Part shown: piece after piece, positions 1 through 8,323 of the stretch
How the letters are laid out: each line of letters begins with the position of its first letter
Numbering within the stretch: the stretch's first letter is position 1
Assembly (NCBI RefSeq): GCF_001439665.1
Contig: NZ_LMAK01000019.1
Span: forward strand, 1 to 64,000
Reading direction: 5' to 3'
Length of the DNA: 64,000 bases
Source of the DNA: Formosa algae
GTDB lineage: Bacteria; Bacteroidota; Bacteroidia; Flavobacteriales; Flavobacteriaceae
Notes under the pieces: model-generated
Seen by the model: only the letters and a program-made list of their open reading frames with translations
Databases searched by the model: none
What the model was told of the DNA's origin: nothing
Program-made: the position numbers and the translations under genes

Positions 1-429
1 CCCGCCGTATTATATCCAGTAAATAAAGACATGCGAGTGTTTAAAGAAGAGCAGTTTGGTCCAGTAATACCAGTGTTACCATTTAAAGATATTCAAGAGC
101 CATTGCATGATATGGCCGAGTCTAATTACGGGCAACAAGTGAGTGTGTTTGGGCAAAATGTAAAAACTTTAGCACCTTTAATAGACACTTTAGTCAATTT
201 AGTATGTCGAGTTAATTTAAATAGTTCTTGTCAGCGTGGACCAGATGTATACCCTTTTACAGGTAGAAAAGATTCTGCTGTGGGTACGTTAAGTGTTCAT
301 GATGCGTTAAGATCCTTTTCGATTAGAACTTTTGTAGCCTCAAAGGATAATGATTATAACAATGCGATATTAAATGAATTGCTTGATACCAAGGCATCTA
401 ATTTTATAAGCACAGATTATATTTTATAA
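1..429 (+). CDS. gapN: Aldehyde dehydrogenase family, GapN-like, C-terminal part (gene starts before the window)
   Basis: The reading frame is open from base 1, so the true start is upstream; only about the last 142 residues are here. They carry the ALDH motif [10 protein letters not shown] and the C-terminal block [19 protein letters not shown], which resembles non-phosphorylating NADP-dependent glyceraldehyde-3-phosphate dehydrogenase (RGPDxFPFxGxKDS in plant and bacterial GapN). That enzyme oxidises glyceraldehyde 3-phosphate to 3-phosphoglycerate and yields NADPH in the cytoplasm. The catalytic Cys and the nucleotide-binding region lie outside the window, so the substrate is inferred from the tail alone; another ALDH is possible. 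I see no hairpin terminator after the stop, and the arginine-operon promoter follows within about 20 bases. Confidence 0.75.
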   Translation, partial: PAVLYPVNKDMRVFKEEQFGPVIPVLPFKDIQEPLHDMAESNYGQQVSVFGQNVKTLAPLIDTLVNLVCRVNLNSSCQRGPDVYPFTGRKDSAVGTLSVHDALRSFSIRTFVASKDNDYNNAILNELLDTKASNFISTDYIL

Positions 430-447
430 AAATTTAATAAAAAGTTA

Positions 448-477
448 ATTGATATATTGAATTAATTTGTACATTTG
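448..477 (+). promoter_or_regulatory. Promoter of the arginine operon leader
   Basis: TACATTTG at 470-477 matches the Bacteroidota -7 element TAnnTTTG exactly. ATTG at 448-451 lies 18 bases upstream and fits the -33 element. Transcription would start at about 481-484, at or next to the ATG at 482, so the leader ORF would be translated from a nearly leaderless transcript. Start site inferred, not measured. Confidence 0.5.
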
Positions 478-481
478 ATTT

Positions 482-556
482 ATGATTCTAATTAAAAATA
501 ATATACGTCCATCTAGTCCCGCAATTGCATTGCGCCGACGCCGCAGTGCACACTAA
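482..556 (+). CDS. Arginine leader peptide, 24 codons
   Basis: A short ORF that starts at ATG 482 and stops with TAA at 554-556. Its end reads ALRRRRSAH, with four consecutive arginine codons (CGC CGA CGC CGC, 533-544) and a fifth arginine (CGT) at codon 9. All five are in the CGN box, while AGA is common in neighbouring genes. The ORF explains an otherwise puzzling GC-rich island in an AT-rich intergenic region. The same bases form a 9-bp hairpin (526-550) that a ribosome stalled on the Arg codons would open. Position ahead of the full arginine operon, immediately after a good promoter, supports a role in ribosome-mediated attenuation. Function is inferred; the ORF itself is seen directly. 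Confidence 0.7.
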   Translation: MILIKNNIRPSSPAIALRRRRSAH

Positions 557-574
557 TCTTCTAGAGTTGTTCAC
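526..574 (+). promoter_or_regulatory. Two mutually exclusive hairpins in the arginine leader
   Basis: TGCATTGCG (526-534) pairs with CGCAGTGCA (542-550) around a 7-base loop; one pair is T-G. A second, weaker hairpin joins 546-552 (GTGCACA) to 568-574 (TGTTCAC) with one mismatch. The two share 546-550, so only one can form. The first contains the four Arg codons. A T-rich stretch follows at 586-604. Which form stops transcription cannot be settled by eye. Confidence 0.5.
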
Positions 575-665
575 CTAAATTTCACGTATTTATTTTTTTA
601 TTTTGATTACATCACTTTATACATTTTACACACAACATATAGTTATTTTAAACAATAACCATACT

Positions 666-716
666 ATGTTACGCCCTATTTTATTGCGCCGCCCGTTAGG
701 GTGTTTTATATTTTAG
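666..716 (+). CDS. Second small arginine-containing ORF in the arg leader, 16 codons
   Basis: ATG at 666 opens MLRPILLRRPLGCFIF, stop TAG at 714-716. All three arginines are CGC, the same codon as in the first leader ORF, and both ORFs contain TTGCGCCG. CGCCC-GTTA-GGGTG (690-703) is a small hairpin followed by TTTTATATTTT and so looks like a weak terminator; ACGCCCTA (671-678) can instead pair with TAGGGTGT (697-704). Translating this ORF would open both. It ends 74 bases before the first structural gene. It may be a second sensor or a chance ORF over a terminator. Confidence 0.45.
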   Translation: MLRPILLRRPLGCFIF

Positions 717-790
717 GAACTTTTAGGTGTGTCCAGTTCTACTTCTAGAAATCAATACTTTTTAACTTTTTAATTTTTAAAATCAAAACA
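716..790 (+). promoter_or_regulatory. Distal part of the arg leader with weak alternative hairpins
   Basis: GGAAC (716-720) can pair with GTTCT (736-740), while TTCTA (737-741) can pair with TAGAA (746-750); the two overlap and exclude each other. A very T-rich run follows at 757-777. This has the arrangement of an antiterminator and terminator, but the stems are short and AT-rich. TTTAGGTG (722-729) is also the exact complement of CACCTAAA (572-579). Confidence 0.3.
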
Positions 791-1399
791 ATGGAAATTG
801 TTATTGCAGACAAGTCGCATACAGTTTATGCAGAAATTATTTGTGATACTATAGCAGATTCTGCTAGAGTAAGAGGTACCGGGATCGCTAAAAGAACACC
901 CGAGTATGTCATTGCAAGAATAGTAAATGGAAACGCAGTTATCGCTTTAGAAGACGGTAAATTTGCTGGCTTCTGCTATATAGAAGCTTGGGGGCACGGT
1001 AAATTTGTTGCTAACTCAGGCTTAATTGTACATCCAGATTTTAGAAATAGAGGGTTAGCAAAGCAAATCAAACATAAAATTTTCAATCATTCGATTACAA
1101 AGTATCCTAAAGCTAAGGTTTTTAGTATTACAACTGGGCTACCTGTAATGAAAATGAATTCAGATTTAGGATATAAACCTGTAACATTTTCAGAGTTAAC
1201 AGACGATCAAACGTTTTGGAAAGGCTGCCAAACCTGTAAGAATTATGACGTTTTACAACGTACAGAACAAAAAATGTGTTTATGTACTGGGATGTTATAC
1301 GATCCAGATAAGCAACCTCCAAAAGATCAAAAACCTGTAAAATCAAAAGTATTTAATCGATTAAAAAGCATCAAGGAACATTTGTTTCTAAAAAAATAA
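791..1399 (+). CDS. GNAT-family N-acyltransferase, probable first enzyme of arginine synthesis
   Basis: A 202-residue protein with a GNAT fold: the acyl-CoA binding segment is HPDFRNRGLAKQIKHKIF (about 94-111), typical of the R/QxxGxG/A motif. As first gene of a complete arginine operon that otherwise lacks argA or argJ, it is the natural candidate for N-acylation of glutamate (acetyl, or succinyl given the ArgF' downstream). The C-terminal part contains a cysteine cluster, GCQTCKNYD and CLCTG (about 145-168), not part of a standard GNAT domain; it may bind a metal. Followed by argG after 6 bases. The acyltransferase family is clear; the exact substrate is inferred from context. Confidence 0.8.
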   Translation: MEIVIADKSHTVYAEIICDTIADSARVRGTGIAKRTPEYVIARIVNGNAVIALEDGKFAGFCYIEAWGHGKFVANSGLIVHPDFRNRGLAKQIKHKIFNHSITKYPKAKVFSITTGLPVMKMNSDLGYKPVTFSELTDDQTFWKGCQTCKNYDVLQRTEQKMCLCTGMLYDPDKQPPKDQKPVKSKVFNRLKSIKEHLFLKK

Positions 1400-1405
1400 T
1401 TTAAA

Positions 1406-2587
1406 ATGAAAAAATTAGTCATAGCATATAGCGGTGGGTTGGACACGTCTTATTGTGCAGTAAGTTTATCAAAAGAATACGACGTTCATGCAGTAAGTGT
1501 AAACACTGGAGGATTTACAAAAGAAGAAATTAAAAATATAGAATCTAATGCCTATAAAATGGGCGTGTCTACATATGTAAATATAGATGCTGTAGCCACA
1601 TTTTATAATAAAGTGGTGAAATATTTAATTTTTGGTAACGTATTAAAAAATAACACATATCCGCTTTCTGTAAGTGCAGAGCGTATTATTCAGGCTATTG
1701 AAATTGTAGAATATGCAAAAAGTATAGGCGCAAAATATATTGCACACGGAAGTACAGGAGCAGGAAACGATCAAGTGCGTTTCGATATGATTTTTCAAAC
1801 CCTTGCTCCAGAAATTGAAATTATTACCCCTATTAGAGATCAAAAATTAGCAAGACAAACAGAAATCGATTACTTAAAAGAAAATGGTATCGATATGTCT
1901 TGGGAAAAATCAAGATATTCTGTGAATAAAGGATTATGGGGAACAAGTGTTGGCGGTGAAGAGACATTAACTTCAGAAAAACCATTACCTAGTGAAGCGT
2001 ATCCATCTCAGTTAGAAAAAACAGACGAGCAAAAAGTAACCTTAACATTTAATAAAGGTGAATTTGTTGCTCTTAATGGAACAGAAGCTGCCCCAGAAAA
2101 AAATATTGAAGCCTTAAATGAAATAGCTTCAAAATATGCCATTGGAAGAGATATTCATGTTGGAGATACTATTGTTGGAATTAAAGGGCGTGTTGGTTTT
2201 GAAGCTGCAGCGGCTTTAATCATCGTAAAAGCACACCATTTATTAGAAAAACATACGCTTACAAAATGGCAAATGCAACACAAAGATTACTTATCTAGTT
2301 TTTATGGTATGCATTTACACGAAGGTCAGTTTTTAGATCCTGTAATGCGCGACATGGAAGCCTTTTTATCAAGTAGTCAAGAAAACGTAACAGGAGATGT
2401 TGTGGTGAGTTTAAAACCATATCACTTCTCTCTAGATGGCATTGTGTCTAAACACGATTTAATGAGTTCTACGTTTGCTAGCTATGGTGAAGAGAATAAA
2501 GGATGGACTGCAGATGACGCCAAAGGATTCATAAAAATACTTGGGAATCAAAACAAGATTTACCAACTCGTAAATAACAAGTCATGA
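1406..2587 (+). CDS. argG: Argininosuccinate synthase
   Basis: 393 residues, close to the usual 400. It joins citrulline and aspartate using ATP to make argininosuccinate, the penultimate step of arginine synthesis. The N-terminal ATP PP-loop AYSGGLDTSYC is at residues 8-18, and HGSTGAGNDQVRF is the conserved citrulline/aspartate-binding block. The gene starts 6 bases after the GNAT gene and its stop overlaps the argC start by four bases (ATGA), which argues for translational coupling. In many bacteria argG sits with argH at the operon end; here it is second, as in other Flavobacteria. Confidence 0.96.
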   Translation: MKKLVIAYSGGLDTSYCAVSLSKEYDVHAVSVNTGGFTKEEIKNIESNAYKMGVSTYVNIDAVATFYNKVVKYLIFGNVLKNNTYPLSVSAERIIQAIEIVEYAKSIGAKYIAHGSTGAGNDQVRFDMIFQTLAPEIEIITPIRDQKLARQTEIDYLKENGIDMSWEKSRYSVNKGLWGTSVGGEETLTSEKPLPSEAYPSQLEKTDEQKVTLTFNKGEFVALNGTEAAPEKNIEALNEIASKYAIGRDIHVGDTIVGIKGRVGFEAAAALIIVKAHHLLEKHTLTKWQMQHKDYLSSFYGMHLHEGQFLDPVMRDMEAFLSSSQENVTGDVVVSLKPYHFSLDGIVSKHDLMSSTFASYGEENKGWTADDAKGFIKILGNQNKIYQLVNNKS

Positions 2588-3561
2588 TACAAGCAGGAAT
2601 TGTAGGAGGAGCAGGATATACTGCAGGAGAACTGATTAGAATACTAATGTATCATCCACAAGTACAAATCGATTTTATCTTTAGTACTTCTAATGCCGGA
2701 AATCCGGTGAGTAAAGTGCACCAAGATTTAATTGGATCTACAGATTTACAATTTACAGATACTATTAATTCAGATGTAGATGTTTTGTTTTTATGTTTAG
2801 GACATGGAAATTCTACAGCATTTTTAGAGAAAAATAGTTTTTCTGATACCACTAAAATCATCGACTTAAGTAATGATTTTAGATTAGAAGCCGATGCTAA
2901 TTTTAATGGTATGGAATTCATTTACGGACTTCCAGAACTTAATAAAGACGCTATTGTAAAAGCTAATTATTTAGCAAATCCTGGATGTTTTGCTACGGCC
3001 ATTCAATTAGCATTATTACCATTAGCTTCAGACGGAAAATTTAATAACGATATTCATATCAACGCGGTAACTGGAGCTACAGGAGCAGGAACCTCATTAT
3101 CTGCTACCACACATTTTACATGGAGAGATAATAATTTTTCATATTACAAGCCATTTACGCATCAGCATTTAGGAGAAATTAATCAATCGGTAAAGCAATT
3201 ACAAAACGATTTTAATTCAGAAATTATTTTTATGCCGAATCGCGGCGATTTTTCACGAGGTATATTTGCCACGGCTTATACTAAATATGAAGGCACTTTA
3301 GAAGACGCCAAAGCACTATATAAATCCTTTTACAAGGATGCTAAATTTACGGTGGTTTCAGATGAAGATATTCATTTAAAACAAGTGGTAAATACTAATA
3401 AATGCATACTTCATTTACATAAACACAACGATAAATTATTAGTCACTAGTGTTATCGATAATTTATTAAAAGGCGCTTCAGGTCAAGCGGTTCAAAACAT
3501 GAATTTAATGTTTGGATTTGAAGAAACTGAAGGTGTACAACTAAAAGCTACTTACTTTTAA
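2584..3561 (+). CDS. argC: N-acyl-gamma-glutamyl-phosphate reductase
   Basis: 325 residues. It reduces the acylglutamyl phosphate made by ArgB to the semialdehyde, using NADPH. The nucleotide-binding motif GGAGYTAGELIRIL is at residues 8-21, and the catalytic cysteine is C135 in NPGCFATA. The start ATG overlaps the argG stop (ATGA). Length and motifs match the family. Whether the substrate is the acetyl or succinyl form follows from the ArgF' discussion and cannot be read from this protein. Confidence 0.95.
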   Translation: MIQAGIVGGAGYTAGELIRILMYHPQVQIDFIFSTSNAGNPVSKVHQDLIGSTDLQFTDTINSDVDVLFLCLGHGNSTAFLEKNSFSDTTKIIDLSNDFRLEADANFNGMEFIYGLPELNKDAIVKANYLANPGCFATAIQLALLPLASDGKFNNDIHINAVTGATGAGTSLSATTHFTWRDNNFSYYKPFTHQHLGEINQSVKQLQNDFNSEIIFMPNRGDFSRGIFATAYTKYEGTLEDAKALYKSFYKDAKFTVVSDEDIHLKQVVNTNKCILHLHKHNDKLLVTSVIDNLLKGASGQAVQNMNLMFGFEETEGVQLKATYF

Positions 3562-3573
3562 TCCATTCGACTT

Positions 3574-4374
3574 ATGAAAATTGCTATCATTGGAACAGGA
3601 AATTTAGGATATTCTATCGCAAAAGGTTTAATTATCGATAATGCGTTTACTACTCTATATTTAACCAAAAGAAATTTAGAATCATTAGAAGAGTTTAATG
3701 GTTATAAAAATGTAACTATAACAAGTGATAATATTGAAGCGGTTCAGAAATCTGATATTTTAATTTTTGCAGTACAACCTGCTCATTTTGAAAAGGTATT
3801 GGAAGAAATTGCATCGCATTTAACAGAGAAACACGTTTTAATATCTACCATTACCGGATTTTTAATTCCTAGAATAGAAAGTCTTGTAGGTGATAATCAA
3901 TTCATTATTCGTGCAATGCCTAATACGGCTATAGCTGTGGGTAAATCAATGACTTGTATTTGTAGTAATACACAAGGTACTAAACGAGTAAAAATAGCAG
4001 AAGCCATATTTAATCGTTTGGGGCATACTTTAATTATTCCTGAAAGTCAGATGCAAGCCGCAACTGTAGTTTGTGCAAGTGGTGTTGCGTTCTGGATGCG
4101 ATTAATTCGTGCCACAACTCAAGCTGCTATTCAATTAGGTTTTGATGCCGAAGAAGCACAAGAATTATCTATGCATACCTGCGAAGGTGCAGCAAGTTTA
4201 CTAATACAGACAGGCAATCATCCCGAAGAAGAAATAGATAAAGTAACCACTCCAAAAGGATGTACTATAGAAGGATTAAACGAAATGGAACACAAAGGTT
4301 TGAGTTCGTCTTTAATACAAGGTATGGTCGCGTCTTACAATAAAATTAGCAACATTAAAAAAGAGCAAATATGA
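3574..4374 (+). CDS. proC: Pyrroline-5-carboxylate reductase
   Basis: 266 residues. The Rossmann motif GTGNLGYSIAKGL opens the protein, and the C-terminal dimer domain has the conserved TTPKGCTIEGL block (about 229-239), near the usual TxPGGxT signature. It reduces pyrroline-5-carboxylate to proline with NAD(P)H. Its place inside the arginine operon, between argC and argD, links proline to glutamate/ornithine metabolism. It overlaps argD by four bases (ATGA). No proA or proB is seen in this window. Confidence 0.93.
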   Translation: MKIAIIGTGNLGYSIAKGLIIDNAFTTLYLTKRNLESLEEFNGYKNVTITSDNIEAVQKSDILIFAVQPAHFEKVLEEIASHLTEKHVLISTITGFLIPRIESLVGDNQFIIRAMPNTAIAVGKSMTCICSNTQGTKRVKIAEAIFNRLGHTLIIPESQMQAATVVCASGVAFWMRLIRATTQAAIQLGFDAEEAQELSMHTCEGAASLLIQTGNHPEEEIDKVTTPKGCTIEGLNEMEHKGLSSSLIQGMVASYNKISNIKKEQI

Positions 4375-5498
4375 GTTTGTTTCCTGTATATCCGCTTTAC
4401 GATATTACTCCCGTAAAAGCGAAAGATGTTTTTGTTTACGATAACAAAGATGTAAAGTATTTAGATCTTTATGGTGGACATGCTGTAATTTCAATTGGAC
4501 ATGCGCATCCTACTTATGTAGATCGTATTACCAGTCAATTACATCAAATTGCTTTTTATAGTAACGCCATTCAGAATCCGTTACAAGAACAATTGGCGAC
4601 AGATTTAGCAGAATTTTCTGGTTGTAAAGACTACCAATTATTTTTATGTAATTCTGGGGCAGAAGCGAACGAAAACGCATTAAAATTAGCGTCTTTCCAT
4701 AACGGAAAATCTAAAATTATAGCCTTTAAAAATAGTTTTCACGGACGTACTTCTGCGGCTGTAGCAGCTACCGATAACCCTAAAATAGTGGCGCCTTTAA
4801 ACGCACAACAAGAGGTAGAATTTTTTGAACTTGGCGATTTAGAAGGGGTAGAACAAGCGTTAAAAAATAACGATGTTTGTGCTGTAATTATCGAGTTTAT
4901 ACAAGGTGTTGGCGGTTTAGATGAAAGTACAACCGAATTTTACCAAGGTCTTGAAAAATTATGTAAAGCAAACAATACCTGTTTCATTGCAGACGAGGTG
5001 CAGTCTGGTTTTGGAAGAACAGGAGATTTCTTTGCATTCCAAAAACATAATATTACACCAGATGTTATTTCTTTAGCAAAAGGAATGGGGAATGGTTTTC
5101 CAATTGGTGGAATTTTAATTCATCCAGATATTAAAGGATCGTTTGGATTATTAGGAACCACGTTTGGCGGAAACCATTTAGCTTGTGCAGCATCTTTAGC
5201 TGTTTTAGATGTCCTTAAAACAGAAAATTTATTAGCACACACTAAAGAAATTTCAGCTTATTTTATTGAAAAAGCAGAACAATTTCCACAAATTAAAACC
5301 ATTAAAGGTCGAGGTTTAATGCTAGGTTTAGAATTCGATTTTCCGATTTCAGACCTTAGAAAAAAACTTATTTTCGACCATCACATATTTACAGGAAGTG
5401 CCAAAAATCCAAATTTATTAAGAATACTTCCGCCATTAACGATTCAAAAAGCACATTTAGATATCTTTTTTGAAGCCTTAAAATCAGAATTAACATAG
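4371..5498 (+). CDS. argD: N-acylornithine aminotransferase
   Basis: 375 residues, class III PLP-dependent aminotransferase. The Schiff-base lysine is K237 in SLAKGMGNGFPIGG; FIADEVQSGFGRTG holds the cofactor-binding Asp and LCNSGAEANENALK is the phosphate-binding region. It converts N-acylglutamate semialdehyde to N-acylornithine. Slightly shorter than the E. coli enzyme (about 405). It overlaps proC by four bases and lies one base before argF'. It could also accept the succinyl substrate. Confidence 0.93.
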   Translation: MSLFPVYPLYDITPVKAKDVFVYDNKDVKYLDLYGGHAVISIGHAHPTYVDRITSQLHQIAFYSNAIQNPLQEQLATDLAEFSGCKDYQLFLCNSGAEANENALKLASFHNGKSKIIAFKNSFHGRTSAAVAATDNPKIVAPLNAQQEVEFFELGDLEGVEQALKNNDVCAVIIEFIQGVGGLDESTTEFYQGLEKLCKANNTCFIADEVQSGFGRTGDFFAFQKHNITPDVISLAKGMGNGFPIGGILIHPDIKGSFGLLGTTFGGNHLACAASLAVLDVLKTENLLAHTKEISAYFIEKAEQFPQIKTIKGRGLMLGLEFDFPISDLRKKLIFDHHIFTGSAKNPNLLRILPPLTIQKAHLDIFFEALKSELT

Positions 5499-5499
5499 C

Positions 5500-6435
5500 A
5501 TGAAAAAATACACGCAAATTTCAGATATTTCAAATCTTTCAGAAACCATTAAAGAAGCGATTCTTTTAAAAATGAATCCTTACGAACATCAACATTTAGG
5601 TAAAAATAAAACCTTAGTGATGTTGTTCTTTAATTCGAGTTTACGGACCCGGTTAAGCACAGAAAAGGCTGCGAAAAATTTAGGAATGGACGTTATGAGT
5701 TTAAACGTTAACGATGCGTGGAATTTAGAGTTTGAAGATGGTACCGTTATGGATGCTAGTACTTCAGAGCATGTAAAAGAAGCTGCTAAAGTAATTTCTC
5801 AATATGCAGATATTATTGCTGTACGTGCTTTTCCGAGTTTAAAAGACAGGGAAAAAGATGCTACAGAAATGGTAATTAAAAGTTTTGAAAAGTACGCAAC
5901 GGTGCCTATTGTAAATATGGAAAGTGCCACGGCACACCCTTTACAAGCCTTGGCAGATGCTATTACAATTTCAGAATTATCTGAGAAATCACGACCAAAG
6001 GTGGTAATGTCTTGGGCGCCACATCCTAGAGCTTTGCCTCAGGCTGTGCCTAATTCTTTTGTTGAGATGATGCAGAAAATGGATGTCGATTTAACCATTA
6101 CACACCCAGAAGGGTATGAGCTTAATCCGGAAATCACAAAAGATACTCCTATTAATTATAATCAGGACGAGGCCTTAAAAGATGCCGATTTTGTATATGC
6201 CAAAAACTGGAGTAGTTATACCGATTATGGAAATGTTATAAGTCGTGATAGAACGTGGATGATTACCAAAGAAAAACTTGGTCACGCTAAATTTATGCAC
6301 TGTTTACCTGTAAGACGAAATGTTATTGTAGAAGATGCCGTATTAGATAGCGATCAATCTATCGTGATGCAAGAAGCGAATAACAGAACGTATGCCGCAC
6401 AGATAGTTATGAAAGGAATACTAGAAAACTTGTAA
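5500..6435 (+). CDS. argF': N-succinylornithine carbamoyltransferase type (ArgF')
   Basis: 311 residues of the transcarbamylase fold: carbamoyl-phosphate motif SSLRTRLST (46-54), HPLQALAD, and MHCLPVRR near the C-terminus. The sequence is of the acetyl/succinyl-ornithine transcarbamylase group known from Xanthomonas and Bacteroides, not classical ornithine transcarbamylase. At the position that separates the two (Glu92 in the acetyl enzyme, Pro90 in the succinyl enzyme, from memory), this protein has Ser89 in DASTSEHVKEA. A non-glutamate residue there favours N-succinylornithine. It carbamoylates the acylated ornithine, so deacylation comes later (ArgE). Alignment was by eye. Confidence 0.88.
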   Translation: MKKYTQISDISNLSETIKEAILLKMNPYEHQHLGKNKTLVMLFFNSSLRTRLSTEKAAKNLGMDVMSLNVNDAWNLEFEDGTVMDASTSEHVKEAAKVISQYADIIAVRAFPSLKDREKDATEMVIKSFEKYATVPIVNMESATAHPLQALADAITISELSEKSRPKVVMSWAPHPRALPQAVPNSFVEMMQKMDVDLTITHPEGYELNPEITKDTPINYNQDEALKDADFVYAKNWSSYTDYGNVISRDRTWMITKEKLGHAKFMHCLPVRRNVIVEDAVLDSDQSIVMQEANNRTYAAQIVMKGILENL

Positions 6436-6436
6436 T

Positions 6437-7213
6437 ATGGAAACATTAAAAGTTATAAAAATTGGGGGAAATATTATTGATGATGATAGTGCGTTATCCC
6501 ATTTTCTAGAACAATTCGCAACCATTCAAGGTCCTAAATTATTAGTGCACGGCGGCGGGAAATTAGCTACTAAAATGGCTAAATCCATGAATATTGAAGT
6601 ACAAATGGTAGATGGAAGACGCATTACAGATGCCGATACTCTTGATATTATTACTATGGTTTATGGCGGAAAAATCAATAAAAATATAATTGCGCAATTA
6701 CAAGCTAATCATTGTAATAGTGTTGGATTTACCGGTGCAGATGGAAACGTAATTGTTTCAGAAAAACGTCCTGTAAAAACGATAGATTACGGATTTGTTG
6801 GCGATGTAAAACAAGTAAATACTAAAGTGCCTAAAGTACTATTAGAAAACGGTATTACGCCCGTGTTTTGCGCGATAACTCATGATGAAAATGGACAGTT
6901 ATTAAATACAAATGCAGATACGGTAACTTCTGAACTGGCTATAGGCTTTGCAGATTTGTATCAAGTCGAGTTGTATTACTGTTTCGAAAAAGACGGGGTA
7001 TTATTAGATGTGGACGATCCGAATTCTGTAATCGAAGATATCAATACCAAAAATTATGAGACTTTAAAAGCAGACGGCGTCATTACAGACGGCATGCTTC
7101 CCAAGTTAGATAACTGTTTTCATGCCATTTCTAATCATGTTTATAAAGTGTGTTTAGGGAAACCAGACATGCTATTTAATCAGAATTCAAAACATACAAC
7201 CATTCAAGCCTAA
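6437..7213 (+). CDS. argB: N-acylglutamate kinase
   Basis: 258 residues, amino-acid kinase family. The N-terminal KIGGNIIDD (8-16) and LVHGGGK are the phosphate-binding glycine loops. It phosphorylates N-acylglutamate, the step before ArgC. The length matches the arginine-insensitive class; the extra N-terminal helix of the arginine-inhibited enzymes is missing, so feedback control is more likely elsewhere (inference). It starts one base after argF' and its stop shares one base with the argE start. Confidence 0.93.
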   Translation: METLKVIKIGGNIIDDDSALSHFLEQFATIQGPKLLVHGGGKLATKMAKSMNIEVQMVDGRRITDADTLDIITMVYGGKINKNIIAQLQANHCNSVGFTGADGNVIVSEKRPVKTIDYGFVGDVKQVNTKVPKVLLENGITPVFCAITHDENGQLLNTNADTVTSELAIGFADLYQVELYYCFEKDGVLLDVDDPNSVIEDINTKNYETLKADGVITDGMLPKLDNCFHAISNHVYKVCLGKPDMLFNQNSKHTTIQA

Positions 7214-8277
7214 TGACAACACAACAATTAACTGAAGAGGCCATATTATTACTTAAGAATTTGATTGAAACCCAATCATTTTCTTCAGAAGAAGATAAAA
7301 CAGCACAGCTTATAGAAGCTTGGTTTATACAGAAAAATATTCCATATACTAGAACCAAAAATAACGTTTGGGCTACAAATGCCGATTTTACAGAAGGCAA
7401 ACCAACACTACTCCTAAACTCACATCACGATACTGTAAAACCCAATAATGGATATACAAAAGATCCGTTAAAAGCAATCGTAGAAGATGGTAAATTATAT
7501 GGTTTAGGAAGTAATGATGCTGGAGGTTGTTTGGTGTCTTTAATAGCAACGTTTACTTATTTTTATAATAAACCAAACTTAAAATACAACTTGGTTTTAG
7601 TTGCATCTGCAGAAGAAGAAAGCAGTGGACCAAATGGTTTAAACAGTATGTTGTCTATAATTCCAAAAATTGATGTCGCTATTGTTGGCGAACCTACATT
7701 AATGAATTTGGCCATTGCAGAAAAAGGATTGGTTGTGTTTGATGCTAAAGTAAAAGGAACACCGAGCCATGCGGCACATCCAAACAATGATAATGCGATT
7801 TATAATACCATTGAAGTTCTAAATTGGTTTAAAGATTATAAGTTTGACAGACCATCAGAATCTTTAGGAGATGTTAAAATGACGGTCTCTCAGATTTCTG
7901 CAGGAAAACAACATAATGCCATTCCAGCGGAAGTCGAATTAGTCATTGATGTACGTGTAAACGATAAATATACCAATGCAGAAATTAACGATATTTTAGT
8001 GAAGGAAGCGCCGTGTACAGAAATTGTGGCACGTAGTTTACGTTTAAATTCATCGTCTATTCCTAAAGACCACGAATTGGTTAAAGCTGGTATTGAAATT
8101 GGACGTACCACTTATGGGTCGCCAACCTTATCAGATCAATCTGTTTTAAGCTGCTCGTCTCTTAAATTAGGACCAGGAGATAGTACACGATCACATTCTG
8201 CAGATGAGTTTATTTATTTAAATGAAATAGAAGAAGGGATTAAAATTTACATCCAATTATTAGAAAAAATACTATAA
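7213..8277 (+). CDS. argE: M20-family deacylase, probable N-acylcitrulline/ornithine deacylase
   Basis: 354 residues of the M20 metallopeptidase family: zinc-binding NSHHDTVKP, GLGSNDAGGC and the EEESSGPNG general-base block are all present. In Bacteroidota with ArgF', this enzyme removes the acetyl or succinyl group after carbamoylation and releases citrulline for ArgG. The TAATG junction (stop TAA and start ATG share a base) couples it to argB. Acyl specificity cannot be read from the sequence. Confidence 0.87.
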   Translation: MTTQQLTEEAILLLKNLIETQSFSSEEDKTAQLIEAWFIQKNIPYTRTKNNVWATNADFTEGKPTLLLNSHHDTVKPNNGYTKDPLKAIVEDGKLYGLGSNDAGGCLVSLIATFTYFYNKPNLKYNLVLVASAEEESSGPNGLNSMLSIIPKIDVAIVGEPTLMNLAIAEKGLVVFDAKVKGTPSHAAHPNNDNAIYNTIEVLNWFKDYKFDRPSESLGDVKMTVSQISAGKQHNAIPAEVELVIDVRVNDKYTNAEINDILVKEAPCTEIVARSLRLNSSSIPKDHELVKAGIEIGRTTYGSPTLSDQSVLSCSSLKLGPGDSTRSHSADEFIYLNEIEEGIKIYIQLLEKIL

Positions 8278-8323
8278 TTATTTAAGCTGATAACTTTCAG
8301 TTTAAACTATAAAAATCTTACTT

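Noticed and set aside
515-550. GC-rich island in the intergenic region looked like an IS or repeat remnant
   Set aside because: No terminal repeats or target duplication; the bases are explained by consecutive Arg codons of a leader ORF and a hairpin.
572-729. CACCTAAA/TTTAGGTG inverted repeat as ends of a miniature mobile element
   Set aside because: Only eight bases match, no target duplication, and both lie within the transcribed arg leader; long-range RNA pairing or chance is more likely.
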